Of a stretch of 64,000 nucleotides of DNA, positions 1 to 9,179 are shown piece after piece. The stretch is from the NCBI GenBank assembly GCA_010909165.1, contig VJWM01000151.1, positions 124,001-188,000 of the forward strand, read 5' to 3'. The position numbers and the translations under genes are program-made. The notes beneath the pieces were generated by a model, which did not search any database, was not told the DNA's origin, and saw only the letters and a list, made by a program, of their open reading frames with translations. Position 1 is the stretch's first letter. The number at the start of each line of letters is the position of its first letter. The stretch is from Anthoceros angustus (lineage: Eukaryota; Streptophyta; Anthocerotopsida; Anthocerotales; Anthocerotaceae).

Positions 1-600
1 CAAGAGATAGGAAGTCCCCATCTACACCCGGGCGATGGAACAACCCTCTAGAGGCCCCAAGCGCCAAAGGGGACTAGCCCCCCATTGTCAACCCCGATTC
101 AAAGAGACAAATAAGCAATGAAAGAAACAGCAAGATATTGTTTCTTTCACAACTACATTGTCCGTGGACTGAAAGAGATTTCTTTTTCAAGAATCGCTAT
201 TTAATTTATCTATGTTCTAAGATTCGGTTTTTGTAACCAGATTCTAATATACTTATTTAGACTTTTAATCGAGTACATCATTTTTAGATGATAAACAAAC
301 ATGACAAATTTTGAAGACCCCAAAATGGAAGTTGGTCTTTTTTATGCTTAATGTCCACCTGAGGTCAAGAAGTTAAACTTTTGATTGACAATTTCATCTT
401 GAAACACAATTCTCCATTCATTGTAGATTATTGTAGCAGACAAGGTAATGTATACAACTCCCATCACCTTTTCCGCCTTCTCAATTTCTCAAGTGTACAA
501 AAAAATGTACATATATAAAGTCCCCAATTCAAATCACTTCCATTGACCAGGGGCGGAACAAACATGCAGATAAGCTTTGTATCATGAGCTTCTCGTGATC
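1..600. repeat. Diverged copy of array segment g
   Basis: This stretch matches the segment that recurs at about 19030-19590, 27230-27790, 36070-36630 and elsewhere. It shares the starting words caagagataggaagtcccc, the run about intensified pyrimidine-rich ttcttttcaagaatcgct, and the end near gtattgcaaagtcctcgtgat or its diverged equivalent. Many substitutions and small indels separate it from the array copies, which are nearly identical to each other, so it is an older or independent copy. The match stops near 590-600, where array copies continue into segment h. Homology seen by eye; exact identity was not computed. Confidence 0.75.
380..600 (-). pseudogene. Diverged end of the g/h minus-strand ORF family
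   Basis: Read on the minus strand, this part encodes pieces alignable to the g/h ORF of the array, such as NNLQWMENCVSR and a block resembling PLVNGSDLNWGLYICTFF. The array equivalents are YNLQWMENCVSR and LVNGSVWNWRLYIFTFF. Similar peptide reading in a clearly diverged DNA copy is the main reason to think the family was once protein coding. No protein family is recognised. The reading is interrupted by stops and frame changes. Confidence 0.4.
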
Positions 601-1440
601 CTAAGGATGCAGCAATCATTGTGAAAGGTAGGTCTCTTCTTACATGAGCCGTTACAGTTTGACCTTTGAAATGGTGCACAAATTTCCTTTTCTTTGGTCT
701 GGTGCAACGTTGTGATCTGGATCATGTGCTGATACTTGGAGGTGGACTTGCAGAGAAGGTGCGTATAAGTAGGAAGCCGAAGGGGTGGAGGCCAGGGCCA
801 GGAGGTGAATCTAAGTACGATGACTCGAAGTCTGAGTATGATGCTCAAAGCGTAGAGGTTGATCGGGACCAGGATTTTTGTCCAAATTTCAAAAGAAACT
901 GACCTAAGCAACCAAAGCTTTATTAGTATGCATGTACGGCCTTGCTGGAAAGAAAACGAGTATCACCACATCCTCCATAATGCTGTTTTACTGAAGGGCG
1001 ATGATACACATGTCCCTTGTATCAAGCGGATCCTCATAATCGTATTGTAGCAAATGTTGATTGCGCCTATGGCCACACTCTTTGTGGAGGATCGATAATT
1101 CGCTTTCTATGTGAATAAAGTAAAACATATGTGCAAAAAAAAAGACAAAAAAATAAAATAAGGAAGATCTGTTTTTTAGAAAAGGAAATCGAATATTTGG
1201 TAAATATTCCTACTGAGGAAGAAATGGAAGAAATAATCCGAGAGTTGGAAAATACTCCCAGAGTTGGATGACAACACGTTGAAACTCAGATGTGACTTGT
1301 AGAGAGAACCCATATTGAGTGATTTGAAGGACAACACGTGAAAGGAATTTGACAGGTGCGTTTTACTCTACGTATTTGAATAGCGCAAACTGGAAGACAT
1401 TCGTCATTCTATGAAGTCAAAACTAAAATCGTTCAACTTC
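600..1440. other. Spacer with no recognised gene
   Basis: No recognisable domain in any frame. A short Glu-rich reading at about 1170-1270 (EEEMEEIIRELENTP) resembles the composition of the acidic family downstream, but it is too short and isolated to call. Several ORFs of 60-110 codons exist on both strands and look incidental. Confidence 0.5.
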
Positions 1441-1774
1441 TAAGGCCTCTTGAAATGGAGGTTGGCGGCCTTTTTACTCATGAGGAAAAGAATATCCTTC
1501 CTCAAGAAGAAAATGAATATCAATGTAGATATATGTATTCAAGAAAAACAAATATTTGTACGACGACATTCTTCCAAAAGAAGAGGACAAATATAAGGAG
1601 GATATTATTTCTACTCAAGAAGTAAACCAATATGCCGAGCAAAATTTTACGCATCTTGAATCTAGATACGTTTTTTCTGAAGAAAGAAGAGAATATGAGT
1701 ATGAAGACATTCTTACAAAAGAAGTAAATCAATACGAGAAGACATTCTTACAAATCACGATCACGACATTGTGA
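1440..1774 (+). pseudogene. Partial paralogue of the EDY acidic repeat protein
   Basis: The reading at 1556-1774 contains DDILPKEEDKYKEDI, STQEVNQYAEQ and LESRYVFSEE. It aligns with the EDISTQEINQYAEDI and LQSRYIFYEE part of the downstream gene at about 3115-3260. Preceding codons in another frame (EEKNILPQEENEY) extend the match upstream to about 1475. There is no Alba-like N-terminus and no matching 3' end, so this is a fragment, presumably a tandem duplicate of the gene at 2210-3470. The strand is the same as that gene. Confidence 0.6.
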
Positions 1775-1820
1775 ATGTGGGCCCAAGGGTCTTCAGCCTT
1801 ATTTTGACGACTTTATTAAC

Positions 1821-1962
1821 TTAGGAAATAGTTAGCTATATTGGGAAATAGCTAACTATATTGGGAAATAGCTAGTTATATTGGGAAATAGATAGCTATA
1901 TTGGAAAAAAAAACTAGCTGTATTAAGAAATAACTAGTTATATTATGAAATAGCTGCTATTA
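1821..1962. repeat. Seven tandem 20-bp repeats upstream of TATA box
   Basis: Seven copies of a 20-bp motif of the form ttgggaaatagctaactata occur in register at 1821, 1841, 1861, 1881, 1901 (22 bp), 1923 and 1943. Each has an AGCTA or AACTA core and a terminal TATA. They end about 40 bp before the TATA box at 2001. No counterpart lies upstream of the array copies of the same gene. A cis-regulatory role is possible but inferred only from position. Confidence 0.85.
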
Positions 1963-2000
1963 TAATACCTTCTAAGTTAGGCAGTGCACTTGCCTGGGCC

Positions 2001-2008
2001 TATATAAT
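2001..2008 (+). promoter_or_regulatory. Putative TATA box of the Alba-like/EDY gene
   Basis: The sequence ggcctatataatca gives a good plant TATA box (tatataat) about 200 bp upstream of the first ATG at 2210, leaving room for a 5' leader of roughly 170 bp. This DNA is absent from the array copies, whose homology to this locus begins only at about 2123 (aacttttaaaagcttg). Confidence 0.5.
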
Positions 2009-2209
2009 CAACCACTTTGTTTTTGTTTATGCTTACTTCTCAATGCTTTTCACTTTCTTTCTTATGCTATAACACATTTAGAAGCTTAGTGAAAATCTAA
2101 TTTTCTTACTTATGCTCTAGAACTTTTAAAAGCTTGTTTGAAAAGTTTGACAAAGTGCTTCTTTGTCCTCTTCGGTAAACTGTAGAATCAAGTTATACGT
2201 TTTACAGTT

Positions 2210-3470
2210 ATGATGACCTTAAATAATTCCAATAACTTGGAGATACAAGTCACAAGAACTTGTTATGCAACTAATTTAGAAGAGAAGGCCAAAATTGCTC
2301 AACATCATCTCACAAGATCTCTTCTATCCACTGTGCAGATATATGCGTTAGGTCATGCTGTAAAAGATGCACAGACTCTGGTCAAAAGGATCATTGAAAC
2401 AAATCTTTTGCAATTGCAAGTAGACTTTAAATTGATTCCTTTCACGACGAGAAATCGTCCTACAATTAAAAAAGTAACCTGCACTATATATTGGGGAAGC
2501 CCCTCAAAATGTCGCTATATTTTCTTACTAGATCCCTTGTGGAGCAACAAAATTAGTGCCATACTTCCAAAACATCTCGGAATTGGGTGCGACGACTTCC
2601 TTGTTGACGATGAAGACACAAAAGATGAATATGGGGGGATTTTTTCTAAGTGAAGGAGAAGAAGAAGATTATGTGAAAAATAGTTTTGATGAAAACGAAA
2701 ATGAGTATGAGGAAGATGAAGAGGAAAACGAGTATACGCATAATAGTTTAACTGAAAAAGAAAACAAATATGAGGAAGACATTCATCTTGATGTGCAAGA
2801 CATGACAAAAATCGTTCAGGGTCCAAGGTATGAAAAAAATGAATGTAGCAGCTCCTTCCCTAATGGCGAAGGTATTCTTAGTGAGGGTGAAAACGATGAT
2901 GAGGGAATATTTCTTATTGAAGAGGAAGAAGATTATGCGAAGAACATTTTTGCTGAAGAGGGGGACGAGTATAAGGAAGATGATGAAGAAAAAGAATATA
3001 AAGAAGATGAAGAAGGAAACGACTATACGGAAAATGAAGAAGGAATCGATTATAATGACAAGCATATTTTTAGTGAAGAACAAGACGAATATGAGCAATA
3101 CATTTTTACTGAAGACGAATATGAGGAGGACATTTCTACTCAAGAGATAAACCAATATGCCGAGGACATTTCTATACATCTTCAGTCTAGATACATTTTT
3201 TATGAAGAAAAAAATCAATATGAGAACAAAGAAATTCTCTTAGAAGAAGCAAACCAATTTAAGAAGAACCAAGATATTTTTATAGAGCAAGAAAATGAAT
3301 GTGAGAAAGATATTTTTACTGAAGAGGAAAACAAATATGAAGAAGACGTCCTCAAGACATTCATTCAAGACATTCTTACTCCACAAGAAGATGAATATGA
3401 GGAACTATGGAATGCCATTTGCAACATGCCATATATTTTTGAAGACCCCGACTGTGCCTGCGATATATAA
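2210..3470 (+). CDS. Alba-like domain protein with long Glu/Asp/Tyr-rich tail, one frameshift
   Basis: The reading from the ATG at 2210 gives an N-terminal domain of about 100 residues resembling the Alba DNA/RNA-binding fold. It has an LEIQV first strand, an EEKAKIAQHHL helix, VQIYALGHAVKDAQTLVK matching the conserved ALG-A helix, and RPTIKKVTCTIYW as the last strand. Then come ILPKHLGI and an acidic tail to the stop at 3470, built of loose repeats of the form NEYEEDIFTEE about 11-14 residues apart and rich in E, D, Y and N. Frame changes once near 2636-2645, in a G/T homopolymer stretch where array copies are one base shorter, so the break may be an assembly error. The joined product would be near 420 residues. 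Plant Alba proteins are usually 120-400 residues with basic RGG tails, so an acidic tail is unusual. The Alba assignment is by eye and moderate; the acidic repeat is plain. Confidence 0.55.
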
Positions 3471-3526
3471 GCCGGAAGAATAAATGGACTTGATTAAATG
3501 GACCTACGGATGAAGGGGAGGGTATG

Positions 3527-3830
3527 TCACCTACTGGCGTTGCTTTCTAGAGGATCATTGATGAGAGGGCTTGTTGAAGCGAACCGAGACTCGTTATCTG
3601 AAGAATGCTGTGAAGTAGTAAAGGGATAACCTTGCACCATGCTTACTTGCATGATACACTTTGGCGCAGGATTTGATAAATGTAGTGAAGTCCTTAGCCA
3701 ACACCCTATACAATTCAAGGCCGAGCGGAATGAATTGGTGGCCCGCTTGCATCCCGCTATATTTCTTAACTTTGAGAAGCACCGCTTCCGACAACAGCCC
3801 AACCTAGATTGGACCAGACCCTTTACTATC
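3527..3830 (-). pseudogene. Ty3/gypsy-like integrase zinc-finger scrap
   Basis: The minus-strand reading contains AGHQFIPLGLELY, then LAKDFTTFIKSCAK and an ASKHGARLSL stretch. This resembles the H-H...C-C N-terminal region of plant Ty3/gypsy integrases, where a GH motif is followed by a tryptophan-rich strand and a DVxxFVxxC segment. Here the WWP motif and the second cysteine are lost or shifted. It is short and frame-broken, so the call rests on motif order only. It is not similar enough to the array integrase fragment to be the same element. Confidence 0.35.
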
Positions 3831-3879
3831 ATGATTTATTTTTCACATTCAAGGGAGAGGTACCTCCTAGGTTAATTCC

Positions 3880-5066
3880 AACTGTTCGGTCCAAATGAGG
3901 CTGTGAACATCATCGTCTCCGGTGCTTAGGAGAGGGCGAGATGGCCATCGCTTAGCGCTCTTCATCTTATCAAAACATTAGCACTAGGCCTCTAAGTAGT
4001 CTGTCATTCTGGACAAATTGCAAGCCAACACCTTGCTCTTTACTCTAGAGAAAAGGAGGAGCACAAAGAGTAAGATTAAATAGTGCTAACCATCTCGGCA
4101 CTTGGCTCCGGTACTTAGGCCTCTCAGCGTGACCTCCTCCTCAAGGCTTCCGCTCACCTCACAAGCTTAGCTCCTCAGACTTTCTTAAGGCTTCCGCGAC
4201 CTCTAGGCTCCTATGATGTTCTTAAGAAGTGATCTTCTATGGCTACCTTCATCCCCTAATATATATACTAGGGGCTTTCTTCTTCCCTAAGCTCTAACTA
4301 TCACTTAACTCATATTTATCTTAACTTAATTTAATTATCAGTCAATTAATTTAATATCAATTACATTTAAATTAACTTAACTTATATTAACTATTCTTGA
4401 TTATAATTATAATTATATTATAATTATAATTATAATTATAATTATAATTAATTCAAGTTCCACTCCAGTTCACTGGACTTACCAGCTTCGATCAGGGACT
4501 TCTTACTAGTACTATGTATATGTTTTTAAAACCTAGAATAATTTGTACTTGTAACACAAAAGAATCATTTATGTAAGGTTACCAGCAATGCCTACTTGAC
4601 TAGACACTAGAATGTAGCACGTCTATGAGAAAACATAAGCCGGTCGAGACATGAGAGTCCTCTCTGCAAATAGCTCTCATCTCACTCTGATGAGATGTCT
4701 TCATCTCACTTATCTTGGAAGTTTGTGTTGATTTGGGTCTCATCAGGATATGTCTTGTCACACTTGGATATGGATTTGTTTGGGCTTTGCAAGGATAGCG
4801 GTTGGGACCCATCATGGCATCCCTACCACCTGAGTACGGCGACGTCAAAGCACAGCATGCCATGCGAGAAGGTTGAAGGCATAGCTCACCATGCCATGGA
4901 AGTTGCGGGCCCCGCCTCTATCTGAACCTTAAATTCAGCCAAATACATGACCCCAATTCAAGCTCCTGGACCACAGCTGACCAGGCCAACTTCTTTAGAG
5001 TGTCACAGAAGATACTCGCAAAAACGTCCTAGCAGAGAAGAAGGCCTTCAGCAACCATTAGCAACC
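3880..5066. other. Spacer containing an AT microsatellite
   Basis: No gene is recognised. The section at about 4300-4400 is AT-rich, ending in the TTATAA-type microsatellite. Small ORFs at 4600-4925 show no domain. The last few hundred bases before 5067 would hold the promoter of the lectin receptor-kinase relic, but no clear TATA box was picked out. Confidence 0.5.
4401..4452. repeat. AT-rich TTATAA/TAATTA microsatellite
   Basis: About 50 bp of nearly perfect repeats of taatta/ttataa, largely self-complementary and able to fold back on itself. Confidence 0.9.
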
Positions 5067-5785
5067 ATGGCAGTAGTAGTAGTGCAGCTGAGGATGCGCA
5101 AAACTGGTGTGTTGTTCCTCGCCCTCATGCCCATTGTGTGTGTGATGCCTATTCCAACCAACTCGTCTGCGCTTGCGGATGGGCTCACCTTCTTCATCGC
5201 AGACAGTCTGGGCCCCAGCCCATGGCAGGGACAGGGCGAGGCATTGGGGCTCCTCAAGTCCAACAGAATCACAGGAGAGCCAAAGGATCCTGCAACACGC
5301 AACCTGCTGGCCTTAGGGATCGACACCTTCCCGAGGAAGGCTAACGCATCTTTCGACGCTCCTTATGCACCTCACGTGGGACTCGATCTCAACAGCCTCC
5401 AGTCTGCCAATGTGTCGTGCAACTCGTCCAGGGCGTCGGAAATCCGTATCGGCAGCAGCGTTGGAGTGTGGATCGAGTACTCTGATCTCCTGCGAGAGAT
5501 CAGCGTCAGCATTTCAGGGACTGCCTATCCAGTCCCGCCCACAAATGACGATGCAGAGCTGGTCCTGACCTACTCCAACTTCGACCTGGATGCCTGGGTC
5601 CAAGGAAGCGCCTACGTGGGTTTCTCGGCCTCAGCAGGCCTCGCTGGTGAAATCAACATCATAGAACAGAAGTATTTGTTCTTGGTGTTGGACTACCTGC
5701 TCTGCTAGTGTTTCTGACTTGGGCATTCCGGATTTGCTTTCGACCGGAGAGGAACAAAGAGGAACCGCTTTCAAGACATAAGATG

Positions 5786-5810
5786 GTGAGCTAGGCATAT
5801 GTCTGTGCAG
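5786..5810 (+). other. 25-nt GT...AG remnant inside the kinase relic
   Basis: The segment starts gtgagc and ends tgtgcag, a good donor and acceptor, and its removal joins the juxtamembrane frame (EPLSRHKM) to the kinase frame (VTTIGALRHKN) in phase. Twenty-five bases is far below known plant intron sizes. The missing kinase N-lobe belongs exactly here, so the simplest reading is a deletion running from one intron to a later one, which removed the exon or exons for the glycine loop and catalytic lysine. Confidence 0.5.
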
Positions 5811-6165
5811 GTGACCACAATCGGGGCTCTAAGGCACAAAAACCTGGTTTCATTGAAAGGATGGTGCTATGAGCGCGACGAGTTACTCCTCGTGTACCAG
5901 TACATGCCAAAAGGCAGCCTGGCGGACCACCTCTATCCCCGACCCGCTGCGGGTGCTGCAGTAGGGCTGGACTGGCGGACTAGGTACAGCATCATACAGG
6001 GTGTGGCAGATGCTCTTGGGCATCTGCATGGAGGCTGGGATGAATCAGAGGTGCACAGGGATATCAACGTGATGCTGGATGCCAACTTTGTTCCTAAACT
6101 TGGTGACTGTGGGCCCACAACCACGAAGCAAGACAGGACTTCTCATACTGTCAGTGCAGCAGCAG

Positions 6166-6268
6166 GTCCGTGTACATGGCTCAGCCAGTGCTTGTGAAGT
6201 TACTCTGAGTGACTCTTTGCTGTAAAAGCTCACGCCTCACGCCAGATAACGTCCCTGTTTGAAATTAG
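6166..6268 (+). other. Intron of the kinase relic (GT-AG, 103 bp)
   Basis: The donor gcag|gtccgt and acceptor attag|ga restore the reading [14 protein letters not shown] across the activation loop. This shows the pseudogene is a duplicated genomic copy, not a retrocopy. Confidence 0.7.
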
Positions 6269-6812
6269 GAACACTCGGGTACCTGGCTCCTGAATGCTTA
6301 AGCAACCGGAGAGTTAGCCCAATTTCGGATGTCTACAGCTTCGGAGTGATGGTTCTCGAAATGGTGTGTGGAGGAAGCCTGTGGACTTGAGCAGACCACA
6401 GAACGAGAACATCCTTGTAAATTGGGCATGGAGTCTGTACCTCGCAGAAGACAGGTTGATGGAAGCCGTCTGCCCTTCTCTAAGGGAAGACTGCAACGAC
6501 GACGATGCCGAGATACTGCTACGCTTGGGTCTTATGTGCACATCCCTTAATTCTTCGAACAGGCTGAGCATGCGAAAGGTCGCCCACTTCTTAGAAGGCT
6601 CTCTAAAAGTGCAGCCTCACCTTCCCCCAGAGTCTCCCCCCACATTTTGCTCAATCACCCCCAAGCTCCCCCAGCGTAAAGCTACTTTGACATCACCAAC
6701 GCTGTCAACAGGAGCAATGGAGGCCGGCGTTGGTATGGGCTGTGCTCGGATTGAGCCCGAGGTAAATAGTCGAAGCCGAATGGCAGGGTCGGAGCAGCCA
6801 AAATCGGCCTAG

Positions 6813-7487
6813 GGTCTTCTAATTTAGACAGCACAAAGTCTCGGCGAAACGCTGGACTCGCTTTCGGCTTTGTTTCCACTGTTGAGCCAGCTCGTCAGAG
6901 CCGCTGACAAGCAACATGGGCAGAATGGTTGAGGAGATGGAGCGGAAGCTGCGGAATGTGCTGGAACAGGCCTATGTTGGCAAGACGAAGGGGCTGGTCT
7001 TATCCGTGCACAGCGACGGAAAGTTAGTGCGGTTGTACCTCTGGCCCAAGTCTTCGCTAGCAGCTCTTCAAATTTACTTGATGAAGAGATGGAATCGTCG
7101 AGGAGAACGACGATGACAACATCTTGAAACCATGGCTCCAAGCACAGCTATTCTATGTCTACTAGTGTCAAGGTTTTGTATCGCACCGTGTTTTAGGTCA
7201 TTTGATCAAGTGCTGTTGTTCTGAGGGTTCTGTATAGTGTTCAGAGGCATTTAAGGCTAGAGTGGTCAACGGATTAAGTAAGACAAAGGCTAATTTCCTC
7301 GGAAAGCCTACAAGGTTGCAGCCTGCTCGTGGCCGGGCAACTGCAAGCCTCAGCTCTTGGATGCAATTGTCGGAAAACAATCTGTTGTATATCAGTCCCT
7401 GCTGGCGTTTCAATCACTTGCATCATGTATCGTCGGAGCATAATCCTTCTAATGTAGTCTTACTGCTCCTCAGGTCAAGCAGGTGAA
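6813..7487 (+). other. Intergenic stretch with one unrecognised ORF
   Basis: An ORF at 6916-7116 (66 codons, MEEMERK-like start: MGRMVEEMERKLRNVLEQAY) has good GC-rich coding-like composition and lies between two plus-strand gene relics. No domain is recognised and it has no visible partner exon, so it could be a leftover 5' exon of either neighbour. The remainder, to 7487, holds nothing recognisable. Confidence 0.3.
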
Positions 7488-8755
7488 TTGCTGTCAGGGT
7501 GGGATCCACAACAGAATCTAGGGCGACCAAGTTCTGCAAAAGACAGAGGAAGCGGTGGTGGTTCAAGTGCTACTGTAGCAAAAAAGCTGTTCCTTCTGTG
7601 TGGAACTCCAGGGCCTGGGAAAAGTACTACAGCCGGACTTGTTTGCAGAGAGCTTTGTATTGAGTTCTTTGAGGTGCTGACTCCTGATTCCATCTCTGTG
7701 AAGCCATCTGCACTAGTTGTTTGGCATATTAGACTATTTGTTCTGTTGTCATTCATCTGATCTACGAGCACTGTGCCAGGAGGTTGTAGGTCAATGCAAG
7801 GGATTCCTGAGGAAAGGCAGTCGGTGACTCGTTTATAAAGAATGAAATGAAAGGCAGCGCAGCTAACTGCATAACGGGATGGTTAGCAGTGATTGCTTAA
7901 GCTTCCGCAATGCAGATGGGTAGAGCTGAAACGGAAATTTGCCAAGGACTGCGGGGTGTTCAGCTTCTCTGGGCAGCACCATGGTAAAGTTTTGTACTGC
8001 TTGCTGATTGTACTTTGTAGGGGACAAAGAGCCAAGGAAAGCAGCTCTAATCATGGGTGAAGTGGATGGTATGTTTGGAGGTGATTCAGTCGGGATTGCT
8101 GATTTGATAGGCAGCATCAAAGTCAGCAATATTCCCATCATTTGCGTATGTAATGACCGAATGCCGAAAACTGAGAACTCCCAGAAAGCCCACTACGCAG
8201 CAGGCCATTCTATGTTTGTAGTTATGAACGATTGTGATCGTCTGTTTCTCGACATGTCAGCAAGAGCTTATCTTTTCATAATGGTGCTGCACTCGACAAC
8301 TTCAGTGTTCTTGACATAGTAACTTCATTCACTGCAGATGGCAAAAAGGTTTAAGCAAGTTTCACAGGCAGAAGGGCTTCAAGTAGACGAGGTGCTCTGG
8401 TGCTCCTCTCGGACAAGCATACAATCTCCTCATCGTTTGGGCTACACTGTTTTATCCGGGTACCATGTTTTGACACTGTTACGTATGCCCTGTTTGGAAC
8501 GTAAGGTTGTGACCTTACACCCTAAATCAGGACGCTCGTAGTGGTCCTTGTCTGGTCGCCTAATGATCTTTGCAAAGTGTTTGGTAATACCAGGAGAAGT
8601 ACTTCAACCATCGTCCAAGTGGGGCTTCAAGGGATGACAATAGGTTATCAAGACTGGACCTGATTCTACAAGCAGCCTCACTAACTGAAGATGGCGACTT
8701 GCTTGATGTCCAAACTAGAAGATATCGTCAGGGGCTCATTTATGCCAAGTATTAG
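7488..8755 (+). pseudogene. RFC1: Replication factor C large subunit (RFC1) relic
   Basis: RFC1 is the large AAA+ subunit of the clamp loader that places PCNA on DNA. Three well-separated blocks match in the right order. At 7488-7700: AKKLFLLCGTPGPGKSTTA, a valid Walker A, then EFFEV. At 8021-8200, after a ttgtag acceptor: AALIMGEVDGMFGGD, GIADLIGSIKVSNIPIICVC and ND, the RFC1-type Walker B block, with the usual aspartate of LIMDEVDG changed to glycine. At 8338-8390, after ctgcag: MAKRFKQVSQAEGLQVDEV. At about 8597-8755: QEKYFNHRPS, LTEDGDLLDVQTRRYRQ, matching the region downstream of the AAA+ core. The intervening stretches behave like introns or lost exons. There is no BRCT domain upstream and no C-terminal end, and the exons cannot be joined into one frame. 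The family call is firm; it is a broken partial copy. Confidence 0.85.
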
Positions 8756-9179
8756 TCTCTTCTGTTGAATGAATTTCTGTGCACTTCTAAAGCAATATTC
8801 TCCCACGTGTTTCTGAGGCACAAAACTCGAAAAAACGATCTGACAATTCTAAGCTTCCTTGTGCGAGCTTTCCCCACTATCGCGCCGGAGCTTATGGGCA
8901 GTTCTTAAAATATCAGTGGTCGGATGTGGGGCCCATTGGCAAGGAGGTTCTCCAATCTCCATGCTATAGACGAAGGGGCTCCATCCTTACAGTGTGCCTT
9001 GTCGGTTCTTGGTCTTTCTGATGTTGCTCATTAGAGGGTTGAGATCAGATTTGTAGCCAGTGTTCCTTAGGAAGCTCTCCTCCATCGTTTCGCCGCGCTC
9101 TGTTACAATTCTATCGCAAATGGTGAGCATCGCGGGAGCCTGGAGACTGAGGACGGCCCATTCGACTACAGCTTTCAGA
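8756..9179. other. Short intergenic region before the SMP-30-like gene
   Basis: No gene recognised. In-frame ATGs at 9060 and 9120 sit upstream of the chosen start at 9180, but only the 9180 ATG places a hydrophobic signal-like segment near the N-terminus. Confidence 0.4.

Larger units (their letters stand above)
5067..6812 (+). pseudogene. L-type lectin receptor-like kinase pseudogene
   Basis: Order of domains fits an L-type lectin receptor kinase, a plasma-membrane protein with an outer legume-lectin domain and an inner Ser/Thr kinase. The ATG at 5067 precedes a signal-like hydrophobic stretch (residues about 14-29). Lectin motifs follow: LTFFIAD, LALGIDTF, HVGLDLNSLQS, VWIEYSD and YVGFSASAG. 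The first 80 or so lectin residues normally present are missing. After a frame change near 5640-5669 comes a membrane segment (LGVGLPALLVFLTWAF). The kinase starts only at LRHKNLVSLKGWC; the glycine loop and VAIK lysine are absent. HRD is kept, but the lysine and two neighbours that follow are deleted, and DFG is DCG. A 103-bp intron lies at 6166-6268; YLAPEC and [12 protein letters not shown] follow. One base is missing near 6375, before KPVDLS, ILVNWAW and the C-lobe. An active kinase is not possible; the broken frames alone could be errors. Confidence 0.85.

Noticed and set aside
4947-5066. Upstream in-frame start for the lectin receptor-kinase relic
   Set aside because: Starting at 4947 would put 40 polar residues before the signal-like segment, which is unusual for a secreted ectodomain; 5067 is preferred.
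9060-9179. Upstream in-frame starts for the SMP-30-like gene
   Set aside because: They add a long N-terminus ahead of the signal-like segment; 9180 fits a secreted protein better.
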